A stretch of DNA of 35,347 nt from an uncultured Eubacteriales bacterium (GTDB lineage Bacteria > Bacillota > Clostridia > Oscillospirales > CAG-272): contig CAKSVM010000028.1 in assembly GCA_934503195.1 (NCBI GenBank), positions 1 through 35,347 on the forward strand, read 5' to 3'. The translations under genes were made by a program, and so were the position numbers. The notes below the pieces were generated by a model, which did no database searches, was not told the DNA's origin, and saw nothing but the letters and a program-made list of their open reading frames with translations. The number at the start of each line of letters is the position of its first letter. Positions within the stretch are counted from its first letter, which is position 1. Shown here piece by piece: positions 15,970 to 24,513 of this stretch.

Positions 15970-16746
15970 TCAGACCTCGTACGGGACGAATCTCTCGGGA
16001 TAAACGACCTCGATATCCGAAAGCCCGGCGGCCGATTTCTTCACGCTCTCGGCCTTCGACTCGGCGAAGTGGATCACGAAAAGCCTCTTCGCGCGCGACT
16101 CACGCGCCGTGATCAGCGCGATGTCGATGCTCGAATGCAGGCAGGACGGCGGATTGTTGATATCCGAGCGTCCGTCGGCAAGCGCGGTCTCGTGGACTAA
16201 GATATCGCAGTCATGGAGAGTCTGCGGGATATTTTCGCGGTAGAAGGTATCGCCCGTGATGCCGAGAACCTTTCCGGTTTCGCGCTCCTCAAGGCGGTAG
16301 CAGATGCAGTCGACCGGATGAAGCGACGACCCGGTGTCAATCTCGATATCGGGAAGCTCGATCATATCGCCCGGCTCAAGCTCGTGAACCGACGGATACG
16401 TGCAGTTATTGTAAAACGGCTTGTCGGCACCGGCCTGAAGGAAGGCCATCGCGAGATCGACGACGTGCCGCACATCCTTCTTCGGACCGTAGATATGAAG
16501 TCTTCTGAGATCCTTTCCGGCCTGAAGATACCAGAAAAGTATCTGCGGCAGTGCCATGTAATGGTCGTGGTGCATATGGGTGAAGAAAAGATGCTCGATC
16601 TCCTGCGGTTCAACTCCGCAGCGTTTCAGATTTTCGGCGAGAAAGTATCCCGTGTCGAAAAGATATTTTCCGTTTACAAGTATTCCCGACGCGTCGTTTC
16701 CGGGGACGGGATTCCAGCAGTCGCTGGCGAGAAAAGTCACTTTCAT
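15970..16746 (-). CDS. RNase Z-like metallo-beta-lactamase-fold hydrolase
   Basis: A 258-residue metallo-beta-lactamase-fold protein of the RNase Z/phosphodiesterase branch. The zinc motif HMHHDH is at about 57-62; later ligands are seen in the GITGD segment, HETAL and the VIHFAES His. The long insertion that grips tRNA in true RNase Z is not evident, and the HSSIDIALI region is retained. A role in tRNA or cyclic-nucleotide/phosphodiester hydrolysis is possible. The start at 16746 follows the rluA-type stop by one base (TGA, T, ATG), so the pair is translationally coupled. AAGGAA precedes the start. Confidence 0.8.
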   Translation of the reverse strand: MKVTFLASDCWNPVPGNDASGILVNGKYLFDTGYFLAENLKRCGVEPQEIEHLFFTHMHHDHYMALPQILFWYLQAGKDLRRLHIYGPKKDVRHVVDLAMAFLQAGADKPFYNNCTYPSVHELEPGDMIELPDIEIDTGSSLHPVDCICYRLEERETGKVLGITGDTFYRENIPQTLHDCDILVHETALADGRSDINNPPSCLHSSIDIALITARESRAKRLFVIHFAESKAESVKKSAAGLSDIEVVYPERFVPYEV

Positions 16747-16747
16747 A

Positions 16748-17707
16748 TCAGTTGAATTCCTTCAGAAACCAGATTTTTGATTTGTCAGCCTCAAAGCACT
16801 TTTTGTCAAGGTAGTCGAGAAGCGTTTTTTCGCCCGGCCTGAACTTAAAGACAAGGCGGTAGGCGTAGAGAGCCTGAAATTTATAGCCCTGCTTCTTGTC
16901 GTCGCGGTTGACGCCGTACTTTCCGTCGCCGAGAAGCGGATGACCGATCGACGCGAAATGCGCGCGGATCTGATGCGTCCGTCCGGTGACAAGCTCGACC
17001 TCAACGAGCGAAAGCTCCTTCGTCTCGTCGATCACGCGGTATTTCGTGATGATCTCCTTGTATCCCGGGCGCGGTGTGGTGATCACGTCGACGATATTAT
17101 CGTCGGAATTTTTTCTCAGATAGCCGTGAAGCGTGTCGGATTTTTTCGGAAGCCGCCCGTGAACGGCGGCGAGATAGAACTTTGAAAGCTCGTCGTTCCG
17201 GATCTTCTCGTTCATCACGCGCAGAGCCTCGGCGTTCTTGGCGGCGATGACGATTCCTCCGGTGTTCCGGTCGATCCGGTTGCAGAGCGCGGGCGCGAAG
17301 GACTGCTCCTCCTCCGGTCGGTACTCGCCCTTGCGGTAGAGATAGGCCTTGACGTGCGAAATGAGCGTGTTGACCTCTTCCTCGTCGTCCGAGTGGACGA
17401 TCATACCCGGCTGTTTTTCGAGGAGCATTATATTCTCGTCCTCGTAGATTATGTCAAGGTGCGGCGTAAGCCGAGTGAATGACAGCTCGGCGGCGTTGTC
17501 GGCGAAAAATTCCTCGGCGAGAAAAAGCTCGACCGTGTCGCCGACGTTCAGAATATATCCGATCTCGGTGCGCTTGCGGTTGACCTTGATCTTCTTGGTG
17601 CGTATTGATTTATACATCAAAGACTTCGGGAGAGCCCTGACCGCCTTCGAGAGGAATTTGTCAAGACGCTGCCCGGCGTCGTTTTCTTTTATATACAGAG
17701 TCCGCAT
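16748..17707 (-). CDS. RluA-family 23S rRNA pseudouridine synthase
   Basis: A 319-residue enzyme. Residues 1-65 form an S4 RNA-binding domain (AGQRLDKFLSKAVRALPKS), and 84-310 form the synthase domain with the catalytic Asp146 in NRIDRNTGGIVIAAK. The segment EVELVTGRTHQIRAHFASIGHPLLGDGKYG is typical of the RluA/RluD/RluC group. It isomerises uridines in large-subunit rRNA. The exact site cannot be told. It is transcribed with the RNase Z-like gene from the promoter near 17741. Confidence 0.92.
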   Translation of the reverse strand: MRTLYIKENDAGQRLDKFLSKAVRALPKSLMYKSIRTKKIKVNRKRTEIGYILNVGDTVELFLAEEFFADNAAELSFTRLTPHLDIIYEDENIMLLEKQPGMIVHSDDEEEVNTLISHVKAYLYRKGEYRPEEEQSFAPALCNRIDRNTGGIVIAAKNAEALRVMNEKIRNDELSKFYLAAVHGRLPKKSDTLHGYLRKNSDDNIVDVITTPRPGYKEIITKYRVIDETKELSLVEVELVTGRTHQIRAHFASIGHPLLGDGKYGVNRDDKKQGYKFQALYAYRLVFKFRPGEKTLLDYLDKKCFEADKSKIWFLKEFN

Positions 17708-17740
17708 TAAAAAAGCTCCGTGAGTATAGTTGTAAAGATA

Positions 17741-17751
17741 ATTATATCACA
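17741..17751 (-). promoter_or_regulatory. Extended -10 promoter of the rluA-family gene
   Basis: TATAAT (17741-17746 on the minus strand) preceded by TGTGA. The -35 element is weak. Confidence 0.68.
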
Positions 17752-17793
17752 CGCGGACGGCGATTTCTATATATAAAAGTAAATTTTTTGCGC

Positions 17794-17829
17794 AAAAAAG
17801 GCGGAAAACCGTGGCCTTCCGCCTTTTTT
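17794..17829 (-). terminator. Intrinsic terminator of upp
   Basis: 13-bp stem (AAAAAAGGCGGAA with its complement) and a run of T on either strand. It lies right after the upp stop. Confidence 0.92.
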
Positions 17830-17839
17830 TATAATTTCA

Positions 17840-18469
17840 TTACTTCGTTCCGAAGAGTCTGTCTCCGGCGTCTCCGAGTCCGGGGATGATGTACGCGTGC
17901 TCGTTGAGATGATCGTCGAGCGCGGCGACGTAGATGTCAACGTCGGGATGATCGGCCTGAACCTTGGCTACTCCCTCGGGAGCGGCGACAAGGCACATGA
18001 GCTTGAGCGACTTGCAGCCCTTGTTCTTGAGCATCGTCAGCGCGTCGGAAGAGCTTCCTCCGGTGGCGAGCATAGGGTCGACAACGATCGTGATGCGATC
18101 CTGAATGTCGCTAGGGAGCTTGCAGTAGTACTCAACCGGCTTGTGGGTCTCGGGATCGCGGTAGAGTCCGATGTGACCGACCTTGGCGACCGGGACGAGG
18201 TTGAGGATTCCGTCGACCATGCCGAGACCGGCGCGCAGGATCGGCACGATCGCCAGCTTCTTGCCGGAGATGGTCTTAGCGGTCATCTTGGAGACGGGAG
18301 TCTCGATCTCGATGTCCTCAAGCGGAAGGTCGCGGGTGATCTCATAACCCATCAGCATCGCGATCTCGTCGAGAAGCTCGCGGAAATCCTTCGATCCGGT
18401 CTCCTTCTGGCGCATGATCGTCAGCTTATGAGTGATAAGCGGGTGGTCGATTATGTGAAGTGTGCTCAT
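17840..18469 (-). CDS. upp: Uracil phosphoribosyltransferase
   Basis: A 209-residue enzyme that joins uracil and PRPP to give UMP (pyrimidine salvage). The PRPP motif appears as VVDPMLATGGSSSDAL; other conserved parts are LPILRAGLG-like VPILRAGLGMVDG, YRDPET, and the C-terminal PGLGDAGDRLFGTK. The ATG at 18469 is used rather than the longer frame, since GGAGG lies just before and MSTLHIIDHPLI is the family start. It has its own promoter, but it could also be reached by readthrough from the Rnf operon upstream. Confidence 0.96.
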   Translation of the reverse strand: MSTLHIIDHPLITHKLTIMRQKETGSKDFRELLDEIAMLMGYEITRDLPLEDIEIETPVSKMTAKTISGKKLAIVPILRAGLGMVDGILNLVPVAKVGHIGLYRDPETHKPVEYYCKLPSDIQDRITIVVDPMLATGGSSSDALTMLKNKGCKSLKLMCLVAAPEGVAKVQADHPDVDIYVAALDDHLNEHAYIIPGLGDAGDRLFGTK

Positions 18470-18511
18470 GTGTTTTTCCTCCGTAGAATCTTTGATTTTA
18501 TCGTTCATTAT

Positions 18512-18540
18512 ATTATACGCCTTTTTTAACGATTTTTCAA
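18512..18540 (-). promoter_or_regulatory. Sigma-A promoter of upp
   Basis: Minus strand: TTGAAA (18535-18540), 17-bp spacer, TATAAT (18512-18517). No attenuator-like hairpin is seen in the short leader. Confidence 0.82.
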
Positions 18541-18557
18541 GAGCCAACCAGAAAAAA

Positions 18558-19091
18558 TCACAGATACTCCGAAATTTCAGCACTATTCACAAACCGCGGC
18601 GCGATTTTCGCGCTTTCGAGAGAGCATATACAGCCATAGTGACCATAAATTTCAAACGAACTGAAGTGTTCCGGGACGTCAAAAACCGAAAATCCCGAAA
18701 AACTCCGGGTAAACCCCTCTCCGGTGTACTTGACATAGCTCTCCTTACGGCACCAGATCTCGTAAAATCTCCTCTCCGGGTCGGCCATCACATAATCGGT
18801 CTCGTCCTTTGAGAAGAATCTCGCGGCGAGCTTTCGGATCCTTCCGGCGTCTCTTTCGCTCAGTTCAATGTCGACTCCGATCTCGGAATCCGAAACGGCC
18901 GCGACGCAGACTCCGCCGCTGTGCGAGATACTGAGATAAGCCCCCGGGAGAGTTACCGAGGGCTTTCTGTGCGGTGTCAGAACGAGTTTCGCGTCCTTTC
19001 CGAAGGCCTTCCTGATCGCGTATTTCGCGAGCACGTGTCCGTAGCGATGTTCGTCGCTCTCAGGGCAGTCGGCAAAGAAAACCTGAATCAT
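18558..19091 (-). CDS. 4'-phosphopantetheinyl transferase (Sfp-like)
   Basis: A 177-residue enzyme that moves phosphopantetheine from CoA to a Ser of carrier proteins. The family signature is clear: LSISHSGG (53-60), IGVDIEL with Asp74 and Glu76, FFSKDE, and WCRKESYVKYTGEGF with Trp113, Lys116 and Glu117. It is shorter than Bacillus Sfp (about 224) but similar to other compact Sfp types. Its ATG overlaps the rnfB stop by four bases (ATGA), so it is translated with the Rnf operon. No carrier-protein or synthase gene is in the window, so its partner is elsewhere, perhaps fatty-acid ACP. No terminator is evident before upp. Confidence 0.9.
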   Translation of the reverse strand: MIQVFFADCPESDEHRYGHVLAKYAIRKAFGKDAKLVLTPHRKPSVTLPGAYLSISHSGGVCVAAVSDSEIGVDIELSERDAGRIRKLAARFFSKDETDYVMADPERRFYEIWCRKESYVKYTGEGFTRSFSGFSVFDVPEHFSSFEIYGHYGCICSLESAKIAPRFVNSAEISEYL

Positions 19092-19942
19092 TTCGGCTCT
19101 TCAATCTCGTCGGGAGCGAGCGTCACGCCGAGCTTCTCCTGCGATTTGTCCGACCAGATGATCTTTCTCGGGCATTTTTCGACGCATTTTCCGCATTCGG
19201 TGCATTTTGAGTAGTCAATCGACGCCACGAAATCGTTCACGTGGATCGCGCCCGACTCACAGGTCTTTTCGCAGAGCTTGCAGCTGATACAGCCGACCTC
19301 GCAGTAGGAACGCGTCACCGCGCCCTTGTCGACCGACATACAGCCGACCCAGACCTTCGAGTCGTAAGGAATGAGCTTTATGATATGCTTCGGGCAGGCC
19401 TCGACGCACTTTCCGCAGCCCTGACATTTCGTGTAGTCGACCGCCGAGAGTCCGTTCTCGATCTTAATCGCGCCGAAGGGACATACCGACGCGCAGGTTC
19501 CGAGTCCGATACAGCCGTTCGGACAGAGCTTGTCTCCGCCGCCGAGCTTTGTCGCCGCGAGACAGTCGGGCGCGCCCTCGTAGATGTATTTCTTCTTCGC
19601 GAACTCGGCCGTTCCCGAGCACATCACCTGCGCTCTGAGCTTTACCGGGGCCTCGGACGCGACGCCCATGATCTTAGCGATCTCGTCGGCGACGGCCGCG
19701 CCGCCGACAACGCAGGCGGAGGGCTTCGCCTCGCCCTTAACGATCGCCTCGGCGAGCGCGGAGCATCCGGCGTATCCGCATCCGCCGCAGTTCGCGCCGG
19801 GGAGCTTTTCCTGAATCTCGGGAATCCGCTCGTCAACCTTGACGGCGAAAGCCTTCGCCGCGATCGCCAGCGCGAGTCCGAGAACTCCGCCGAGGATCAC
19901 GAACCACATCAGGGCAAAGAGAATATTAGTTAAATTATCCAT
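19088..19942 (-). CDS. rnfB: Electron transport complex protein RnfB
   Basis: A 284-residue iron-sulfur subunit that takes electrons from ferredoxin. It begins with a single membrane helix (8-30), then a Cys cluster NCGGCGYAGC (51-60, with Cys77) and several ferredoxin-type CxxCxxCxxxCP sets (LGTCASVCP, CQGCGKCVEACP, CKLCEKTCES, CTECGKCVEKCP). This gives at least three, likely four to five, [4Fe-4S] sites. It is the last rnf gene, 14 bases after rnfA with GGAGG as its ribosome site, and it overlaps the downstream transferase by four bases. Confidence 0.96.
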   Translation of the reverse strand: MDNLTNILFALMWFVILGGVLGLALAIAAKAFAVKVDERIPEIQEKLPGANCGGCGYAGCSALAEAIVKGEAKPSACVVGGAAVADEIAKIMGVASEAPVKLRAQVMCSGTAEFAKKKYIYEGAPDCLAATKLGGGDKLCPNGCIGLGTCASVCPFGAIKIENGLSAVDYTKCQGCGKCVEACPKHIIKLIPYDSKVWVGCMSVDKGAVTRSYCEVGCISCKLCEKTCESGAIHVNDFVASIDYSKCTECGKCVEKCPRKIIWSDKSQEKLGVTLAPDEIEEPK

Positions 19943-19956
19943 CGTTTACCTCCAAG

Positions 19957-20550
19957 TCAGAACGACATTCCCGAGAAGCCCGAGAAGGCCATCGCGATCA
20001 GACTTGCCGCGATCATCGCGATCGGAATTCCCTTGAAGCTCTTCGGAGGCTCGGCGAAGGAGATCCGCACACGCACTCCGGCGAAGATCACAATCGCGAG
20101 CGTGAATCCGGCCGCCGACGAGAAGCCGTAGGCGAGCGACTCGATGAAGTCGTATCCGTTCTGGATGTTCAGGAGAGCCGCGCCGAGCACCGCGCAGTTT
20201 GTCGTGATGAGCGGAAGATAGATTCCGAGCGCCCCGTAGAGCGACGGAATGAACTTGCGAAGGAACATCTCGATGAACTGAACAAGAGCGGCGATGATCA
20301 GTATGAACGCGATCGTCTCGAGATATTCGAGGTGGAAGGGGACGAGAATCAGATAGTAAACCGCCCATGTCGCCGCCGACGAGATCGTCATGACGAACAT
20401 CACGGCGAATCCCATTCCCAGCGCGGTGTCCGGCTTGTCCGAGACGCCGAGGAAGGGACAGATTCCGAGGAACTTTGAGAAAATGTAGTTCTCCACGAGC
20501 ACCGCGGTGAGCATCAGGAGAAGTATGTGGATTAAATAATCGAGATTCAT
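19957..20550 (-). CDS. rnfA: Electron transport complex protein RnfA
   Basis: A 197-residue membrane protein with six hydrophobic helices, paralogous to RnfE. Conserved Cys residues lie in KFLGICPFLG (Cys31) and TTNCAVLGAAL, the positions that hold an iron-sulfur centre between RnfA and RnfE in the known complex. The end SFSGF matches family C-termini. The start overlaps rnfE by four bases. Confidence 0.95.
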   Translation of the reverse strand: MNLDYLIHILLLMLTAVLVENYIFSKFLGICPFLGVSDKPDTALGMGFAVMFVMTISSAATWAVYYLILVPFHLEYLETIAFILIIAALVQFIEMFLRKFIPSLYGALGIYLPLITTNCAVLGAALLNIQNGYDFIESLAYGFSSAAGFTLAIVIFAGVRVRISFAEPPKSFKGIPIAMIAASLIAMAFSGFSGMSF

Positions 20551-21182
20551 TTCGTCTCCTCCTTCTTCGCTCTCTCGTTAATCGAGTTCTGGATCTTGTT
20601 CATCAGCGCGATGAGGAATCCGAGCGTCAGGAACGCGCCCGACGGCAGGATGAAGATTATCGCTGGCTCATAGGACGCGGGCATTACCTTGAAGCCGAGG
20701 AGCGTTCCCGCGCCGATAAGCTCACGCACCGCCGCGACGAGAATCAGCGCGAAGGTGTATCCGAGTCCCATCGAAAGCCCGTCGACCGCGCTCGGCAGAA
20801 CCGGCTGCTTTGAGGCGAAAGCTTCGGCGCGCGCGAGGATTATACAGTTGACGACGATGAGCGGGATGAATAGCCCGAGCGTCTTGTTGAGCGCGGGGAG
20901 ATACGCCTGAATCAGCAGCTGAACCGCCGTGACAAATCCCGAGATGATGACTATGTACGAGGCGATTCTGATCTGCTTCGGAATGAAGTTTCTGAGAAGC
21001 GAGATGAAGATATTCGAGCAGATGAGGACGGCCGTGACGGCGAGCCCCATTCCGAGCGCGTTCGTCACCGAGGTCGTGACCGCGAGCGTCGAACACATTC
21101 CGAGCATCTGCACGAGAACCGGGTTCTTCGCGAAGAATCCGTCGAGCATCTGGTTTTTGAAATCCTTAAATGAATATTTCAT
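20547..21182 (-). CDS. rnfE: Electron transport complex protein RnfE
   Basis: A 211-residue six-helix membrane protein. Family features are KNPVLVQMLGMCSTLAVTTS with its Cys, the segment NCIILARAEAFAS with the second Cys, and DGLSMGLGYTFALI. The last residues are charged (RAKKEETK). It sits between rnfG and rnfA with four-base ATGA overlaps on both sides. Confidence 0.95.
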   Translation of the reverse strand: MKYSFKDFKNQMLDGFFAKNPVLVQMLGMCSTLAVTTSVTNALGMGLAVTAVLICSNIFISLLRNFIPKQIRIASYIVIISGFVTAVQLLIQAYLPALNKTLGLFIPLIVVNCIILARAEAFASKQPVLPSAVDGLSMGLGYTFALILVAAVRELIGAGTLLGFKVMPASYEPAIIFILPSGAFLTLGFLIALMNKIQNSINERAKKEETK

Positions 21183-21769
21183 TCGAGACCTCCTATCGCG
21201 TCGGTCTCCGAAAAGATCTTTCCGAAGACGTCGAGCGCGGAATTCACGCCCTTTGTGACAGCCTTTGACGAGATCGTCGAGCCGGTTATCGCGTCGATAT
21301 CCTTTCCGACCGTGAGAAGACCGCCAAGGCCATTGTACTGACCGAGGAAGGAATCGCTGTCAACGCGGCTTCCGAGTCCGGGAGTCTCGCCGTGCGAAAC
21401 GATCTTGATCCCCTCGACCGTTCCGCTCGTATTGACACCAACCATTATGTCCATTTCGCCGCCGAATCCGACCGGGGCGACCGAAGCGGCGTATCCGAGA
21501 AGATCGCCGTCCTTCATGACAAGATAAACCGAGTCAACTCCGTCCGAGGTCACGTCGGCGGGCTGAATGTCGTCGGCGTCGGGGAAGATGACCGATATCG
21601 CGTTCTTCTTCTCAAGCTCGTTGTTCGCGGCGATCGTCGGCGCGGTGAGCGCGTTGACCCCGGCGAGGAGAAGCGCGGTTATCGCGCTGATTACGAGAAG
21701 CTTCAGGGTTATCGTGAGTATGAATTTCGCGTCAGAGATAGACTCAGGCTTTTTTTCCTGATTTTCCAT
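21179..21769 (-). CDS. rnfG: Electron transport complex protein RnfG (FMN-binding)
   Basis: A 196-residue subunit that carries covalent FMN outside the membrane. One membrane helix lies at about 22-42; the FMN-binding domain ends in DIDAITGSTISSKAVTKGV, where Thr165 of TGSTIS is the likely flavin-linked residue. GETPGLGSR (127-135) is the usual conserved loop. I use ATG at 21769 instead of GTG at 21778, because GGAGG is spaced 8 bases from the ATG. The gene starts inside rnfD by 26 bases. Confidence 0.94.
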   Translation of the reverse strand: MENQEKKPESISDAKFILTITLKLLVISAITALLLAGVNALTAPTIAANNELEKKNAISVIFPDADDIQPADVTSDGVDSVYLVMKDGDLLGYAASVAPVGFGGEMDIMVGVNTSGTVEGIKIVSHGETPGLGSRVDSDSFLGQYNGLGGLLTVGKDIDAITGSTISSKAVTKGVNSALDVFGKIFSETDAIGGLE

Positions 21770-22904
21770 CAGAAGCACCTCCGAATCTCACAGGCTTCGT
21801 GTAGCGGTCAAGATACCACACGAGCAGGTTCATTATCAGTATCGAGAAGGAGACGCCCTCGGCGTATCCTCCGAAGTAGCGGATGAAAACGGTGAGAAGT
21901 CCGCATCCGACGGCGTAGATCGTGCGTCCCTTCTCGGTGATCGGCGAGGTCGTGTAGTCGGTCGCCATGAAGATCGCGCCGAGGAAGAGTCCGCCCGAGA
22001 AGATTTCCTGTCCCGCGAAGGCGAACGGAAGCGAGGTCTTCGAGGCGAGGAAGGTGACTACCGCGACGGTTCCGATATAGACGACCGGGATTCGCCACGT
22101 GATGACCTTACGGACGAGCAGATAGATGAATCCGGCGGTCAGCAGAAGCGCGGAGACCTCGCCGATGCACCCGGCCTCGTTACCGAGGATCATGTCGAAC
22201 ATCGAAATTCCGGGCGAGCCTCCGGTTTTGAGAGCGGCGAGCGGGGTCGCGCTCGAAACGACGTCGGCAGACGGAATCGAGATCGCGAAGGGTGAGAGCT
22301 TGGTTCCGGGTGCGGTGAAGGCCTCGGCTCCCATATGCGACGGCCACGCAAAGAGGAAAACTCTCGCGGCGAGCGCGGGATTGACGAAATTCTTTCCGAT
22401 TCCGCCGAAAAGCTGCTTTACGACGATTATCGCAAAAACCGCGCCGATCGCGGGCATCCAGAGCGGAACCGAGACCGGAAGATTCATCGCGAGGAGAATT
22501 CCGGTTACAACGGCCGAAAAATCGGTCACTGTCAGCGGCTTCTTCATGAATTTCTCCCATAAAAACTCGGAGAGTACGGCGAAGATCACCGAGACGAGCG
22601 TCACGGTCAGCGCGCGAAGTCCGAAGATGTAAATTCCCCAGATAAGCGCGGGCATCAAGGCGACGCAGACGTCGATCATCACCGAGCGCGTCGTGTCCTC
22701 GGTGCGAAGATGCGGCGACGGCGAGACGGTCAGAAGCTCTGGGATATATTCGTGCCAGTCCTTTTCGGGAGCCTCGGCGGCTTCGGCGGGCGCGGTTTCT
22801 TCAGGTTTTGCCGCCGGCTCAGCCGTTCCGGCGGTTTCGGCCGCCTTTGCTTCCCCGGCCGTTTCCGTGGCCTGATTCTTTTCTTCAGGAGTCTTGTCCA
22901 TCAT
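21744..22904 (-). CDS. rnfD: Electron transport complex protein RnfD with an acidic N-terminal extension
   Basis: A 386-residue membrane subunit with about ten helices and a second covalent FMN. The likely flavin-linked Thr220 is in SSATPLAAL. Family sequence begins at SPSPHLRTEDTTRSVM (61-76) and ends at a C-terminal basic tail (GKSGKKA). The first 50 or so residues are an Ala/Glu/Thr/Pro-rich acidic extension that most relatives lack. The start is ATG at 22904, overlapping the rnfC stop (ATGA), with AAGGAG ahead. Confidence 0.94.
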   Translation of the reverse strand: MMDKTPEEKNQATETAGEAKAAETAGTAEPAAKPEETAPAEAAEAPEKDWHEYIPELLTVSPSPHLRTEDTTRSVMIDVCVALMPALIWGIYIFGLRALTVTLVSVIFAVLSEFLWEKFMKKPLTVTDFSAVVTGILLAMNLPVSVPLWMPAIGAVFAIIVVKQLFGGIGKNFVNPALAARVFLFAWPSHMGAEAFTAPGTKLSPFAISIPSADVVSSATPLAALKTGGSPGISMFDMILGNEAGCIGEVSALLLTAGFIYLLVRKVITWRIPVVYIGTVAVVTFLASKTSLPFAFAGQEIFSGGLFLGAIFMATDYTTSPITEKGRTIYAVGCGLLTVFIRYFGGYAEGVSFSILIMNLLVWYLDRYTKPVRFGGASDGKSGKKA

Positions 22905-24352
22905 TTGTCATTCTCCTTTCCTTCGGGCTTGTCCGCGGGCTTTGTGTCCGTCTTGTCCGTTGGCTTTTCGTCCTTCTTTTCCTCGGGCTTAGGCTCGGCG
23001 GGCTTTTCGGCGCGGCTCTTTTCGAGCGCGGCCTTCTCGGCGCGGCGGCGGTCGTTTATCTGACCCTTGGCCGCTCTTATATACTGTACGATCGGAACGT
23101 GTCCGGGGCAGTTATACGAGCAGGTTCCGCACTCGACGCAGCTCATCACGTCGAACTGCTCGGCCATGTCGAGCTTTCCCTGCATCGAGAACATCGCGAG
23201 ATAAGCGGGCATCAGCCGCATCGGACATCCGCGTACACAGCGTCCGCAGCGTATGCAGGTCGGTTCGAGGTTCACGCGGTTCTCGACGTCCTCCGAGAAA
23301 ACGAGTATCGCCGAGGTTCCCTTGGTTACGACGCCGTTTATGTCCCACTGCGCAAATCCCATCATCGGGCCGCCGCTGATTACCTTCTTCGGACGGCGGG
23401 TGAGTCCCCCGCACTGCCCGATGAGATCAAGATACGACGTTCCGAGCGGAACAAGAAGATTCTTCGGGGTCTTCACGCAGTCGCCGTCGACCGTGACGAT
23501 GCGCTCGATGAGCGGCATTCCGAACGCGAAGGCGTTGTAGATCGCCGCGCAGGTCTCGGCGTTGAAGACACAGCAGCCGACGTCGGCGGGAAGCTTTCCG
23601 GCCGGAAGCTCCTTTCCGGTCAGCGCGTAGATCAGCTGACGCTCGTCGCCCTGAGGATATTTCGTCTTCAGGACCTTCACCCTGACAAGCTCGGAGCCGA
23701 CAATACGCTCTTCAAGTAGATTTATCGCGTCAAGCTTATTGTCTTCGACCGCGATCGTACCCTCGCGCAGCGAGAAGGCCTTGAGGATTATCTTGAGCCC
23801 GTTTATCACGGCGTCTGGGTTTTCGAGGAGAAGACGGTGGTTGGCCGTTATATAGGGTTCGCACTCGGCGCAGTTGACGATGATCGTGTCGACCTTGCCG
23901 AGAGCCGATTTCAGCTTCGCGTAGGTCGGGAAGGTCGCGCCGCCCATTCCCGAGATTCCGGCCTTTCGGACGATCTCGATAATCTCGTCGGTCGTCGTTT
24001 CGGAAAGCGGCTTCGTCCAAGGGGTTATCTCGGGCGAGAGACGATCCTCGCCGTCGTTTTCGATGATTACCGAACGGATCTTCTGCCCGGTCGCGGAATT
24101 GCGCTCGGCGATCTCCTTCACTTTTCCCGAGACGCTCGAATGCACTGGCGCGCCGAGTCCGGCCTCGACAATTCCGATGACCTGACCGCGGTCGACGATA
24201 TCGCCTTTCTTCACGATCGGCGAGGCGGGCGCGCCGATATGCTGTGACATCGGAATCGCGACGGTCTTCGGCGCGGGCATTTTTTCGACCTGACATCGGC
24301 GGGTGTTCTTATGCTCGTTTATGTGCATTCCGCCGTGGAAGGTGTATGACAT
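22901..24352 (-). CDS. rnfC: Electron transport complex protein RnfC
   Basis: A 483-residue peripheral subunit with NADH and FMN sites and two [4Fe-4S] clusters. FMN/NADH part: GISGMGGATFPT (132-143) and NCAECEPYI (160-168). Clusters: Cys356, Cys359, Cys362, Cys366 and Cys395, Cys398, Cys401, Cys405. It would reduce NAD with electrons from RnfB. The C-terminal 55 residues (about 428-483) are a Lys/Glu/Pro/Asp-rich low-complexity tail. It is the first gene of the operon; its ribosome site (AAGGA) lies 13 bases before ATG, a long spacing. Confidence 0.95.
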   Translation of the reverse strand: MSYTFHGGMHINEHKNTRRCQVEKMPAPKTVAIPMSQHIGAPASPIVKKGDIVDRGQVIGIVEAGLGAPVHSSVSGKVKEIAERNSATGQKIRSVIIENDGEDRLSPEITPWTKPLSETTTDEIIEIVRKAGISGMGGATFPTYAKLKSALGKVDTIIVNCAECEPYITANHRLLLENPDAVINGLKIILKAFSLREGTIAVEDNKLDAINLLEERIVGSELVRVKVLKTKYPQGDERQLIYALTGKELPAGKLPADVGCCVFNAETCAAIYNAFAFGMPLIERIVTVDGDCVKTPKNLLVPLGTSYLDLIGQCGGLTRRPKKVISGGPMMGFAQWDINGVVTKGTSAILVFSEDVENRVNLEPTCIRCGRCVRGCPMRLMPAYLAMFSMQGKLDMAEQFDVMSCVECGTCSYNCPGHVPIVQYIRAAKGQINDRRRAEKAALEKSRAEKPAEPKPEEKKDEKPTDKTDTKPADKPEGKENDK

Positions 24353-24377
24353 TTTTTATGACCATTCCTTTCTTGCT

Positions 24378-24400
24378 GACTGGCGGAGATTCCCGCCAAC
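24378..24400 (-). promoter_or_regulatory. Hairpin in the rnf leader
   Basis: Between the promoter and rnfC start, TGGCGG and CCGCCA form a short 6-bp stem around a small loop. It may shape translation or stabilise the mRNA; no T tract follows. Confidence 0.4.
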
Positions 24401-24413
24401 TGTCTTATATAAT

Positions 24414-24442
24414 ATTATACAACAATTTAATCCTTTTTGCAA
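24414..24442 (-). promoter_or_regulatory. Sigma-A promoter of the rnfCDGEAB operon
   Basis: Minus strand: TTGCAA (24437-24442), 17-bp spacer, TATAAT (24414-24419). The leader is about 60 nt. Confidence 0.86.
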
Positions 24443-24513
24443 TGATAAATAATCACATTCATTGAAAATTTAAGTGGCGGATACTGCACAAATCTCACAG
24501 AAACGACAATATT

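Noticed and set aside
17840..18583. N-terminally extended Upp
   Set aside because: The extra 38 residues overlap the upp promoter and are absent in the family.
22808..23719. A 303-codon plus-strand frame over rnfD/rnfC
   Set aside because: Shadow of the rnf genes; Arg/Ser-rich composition of no known family.
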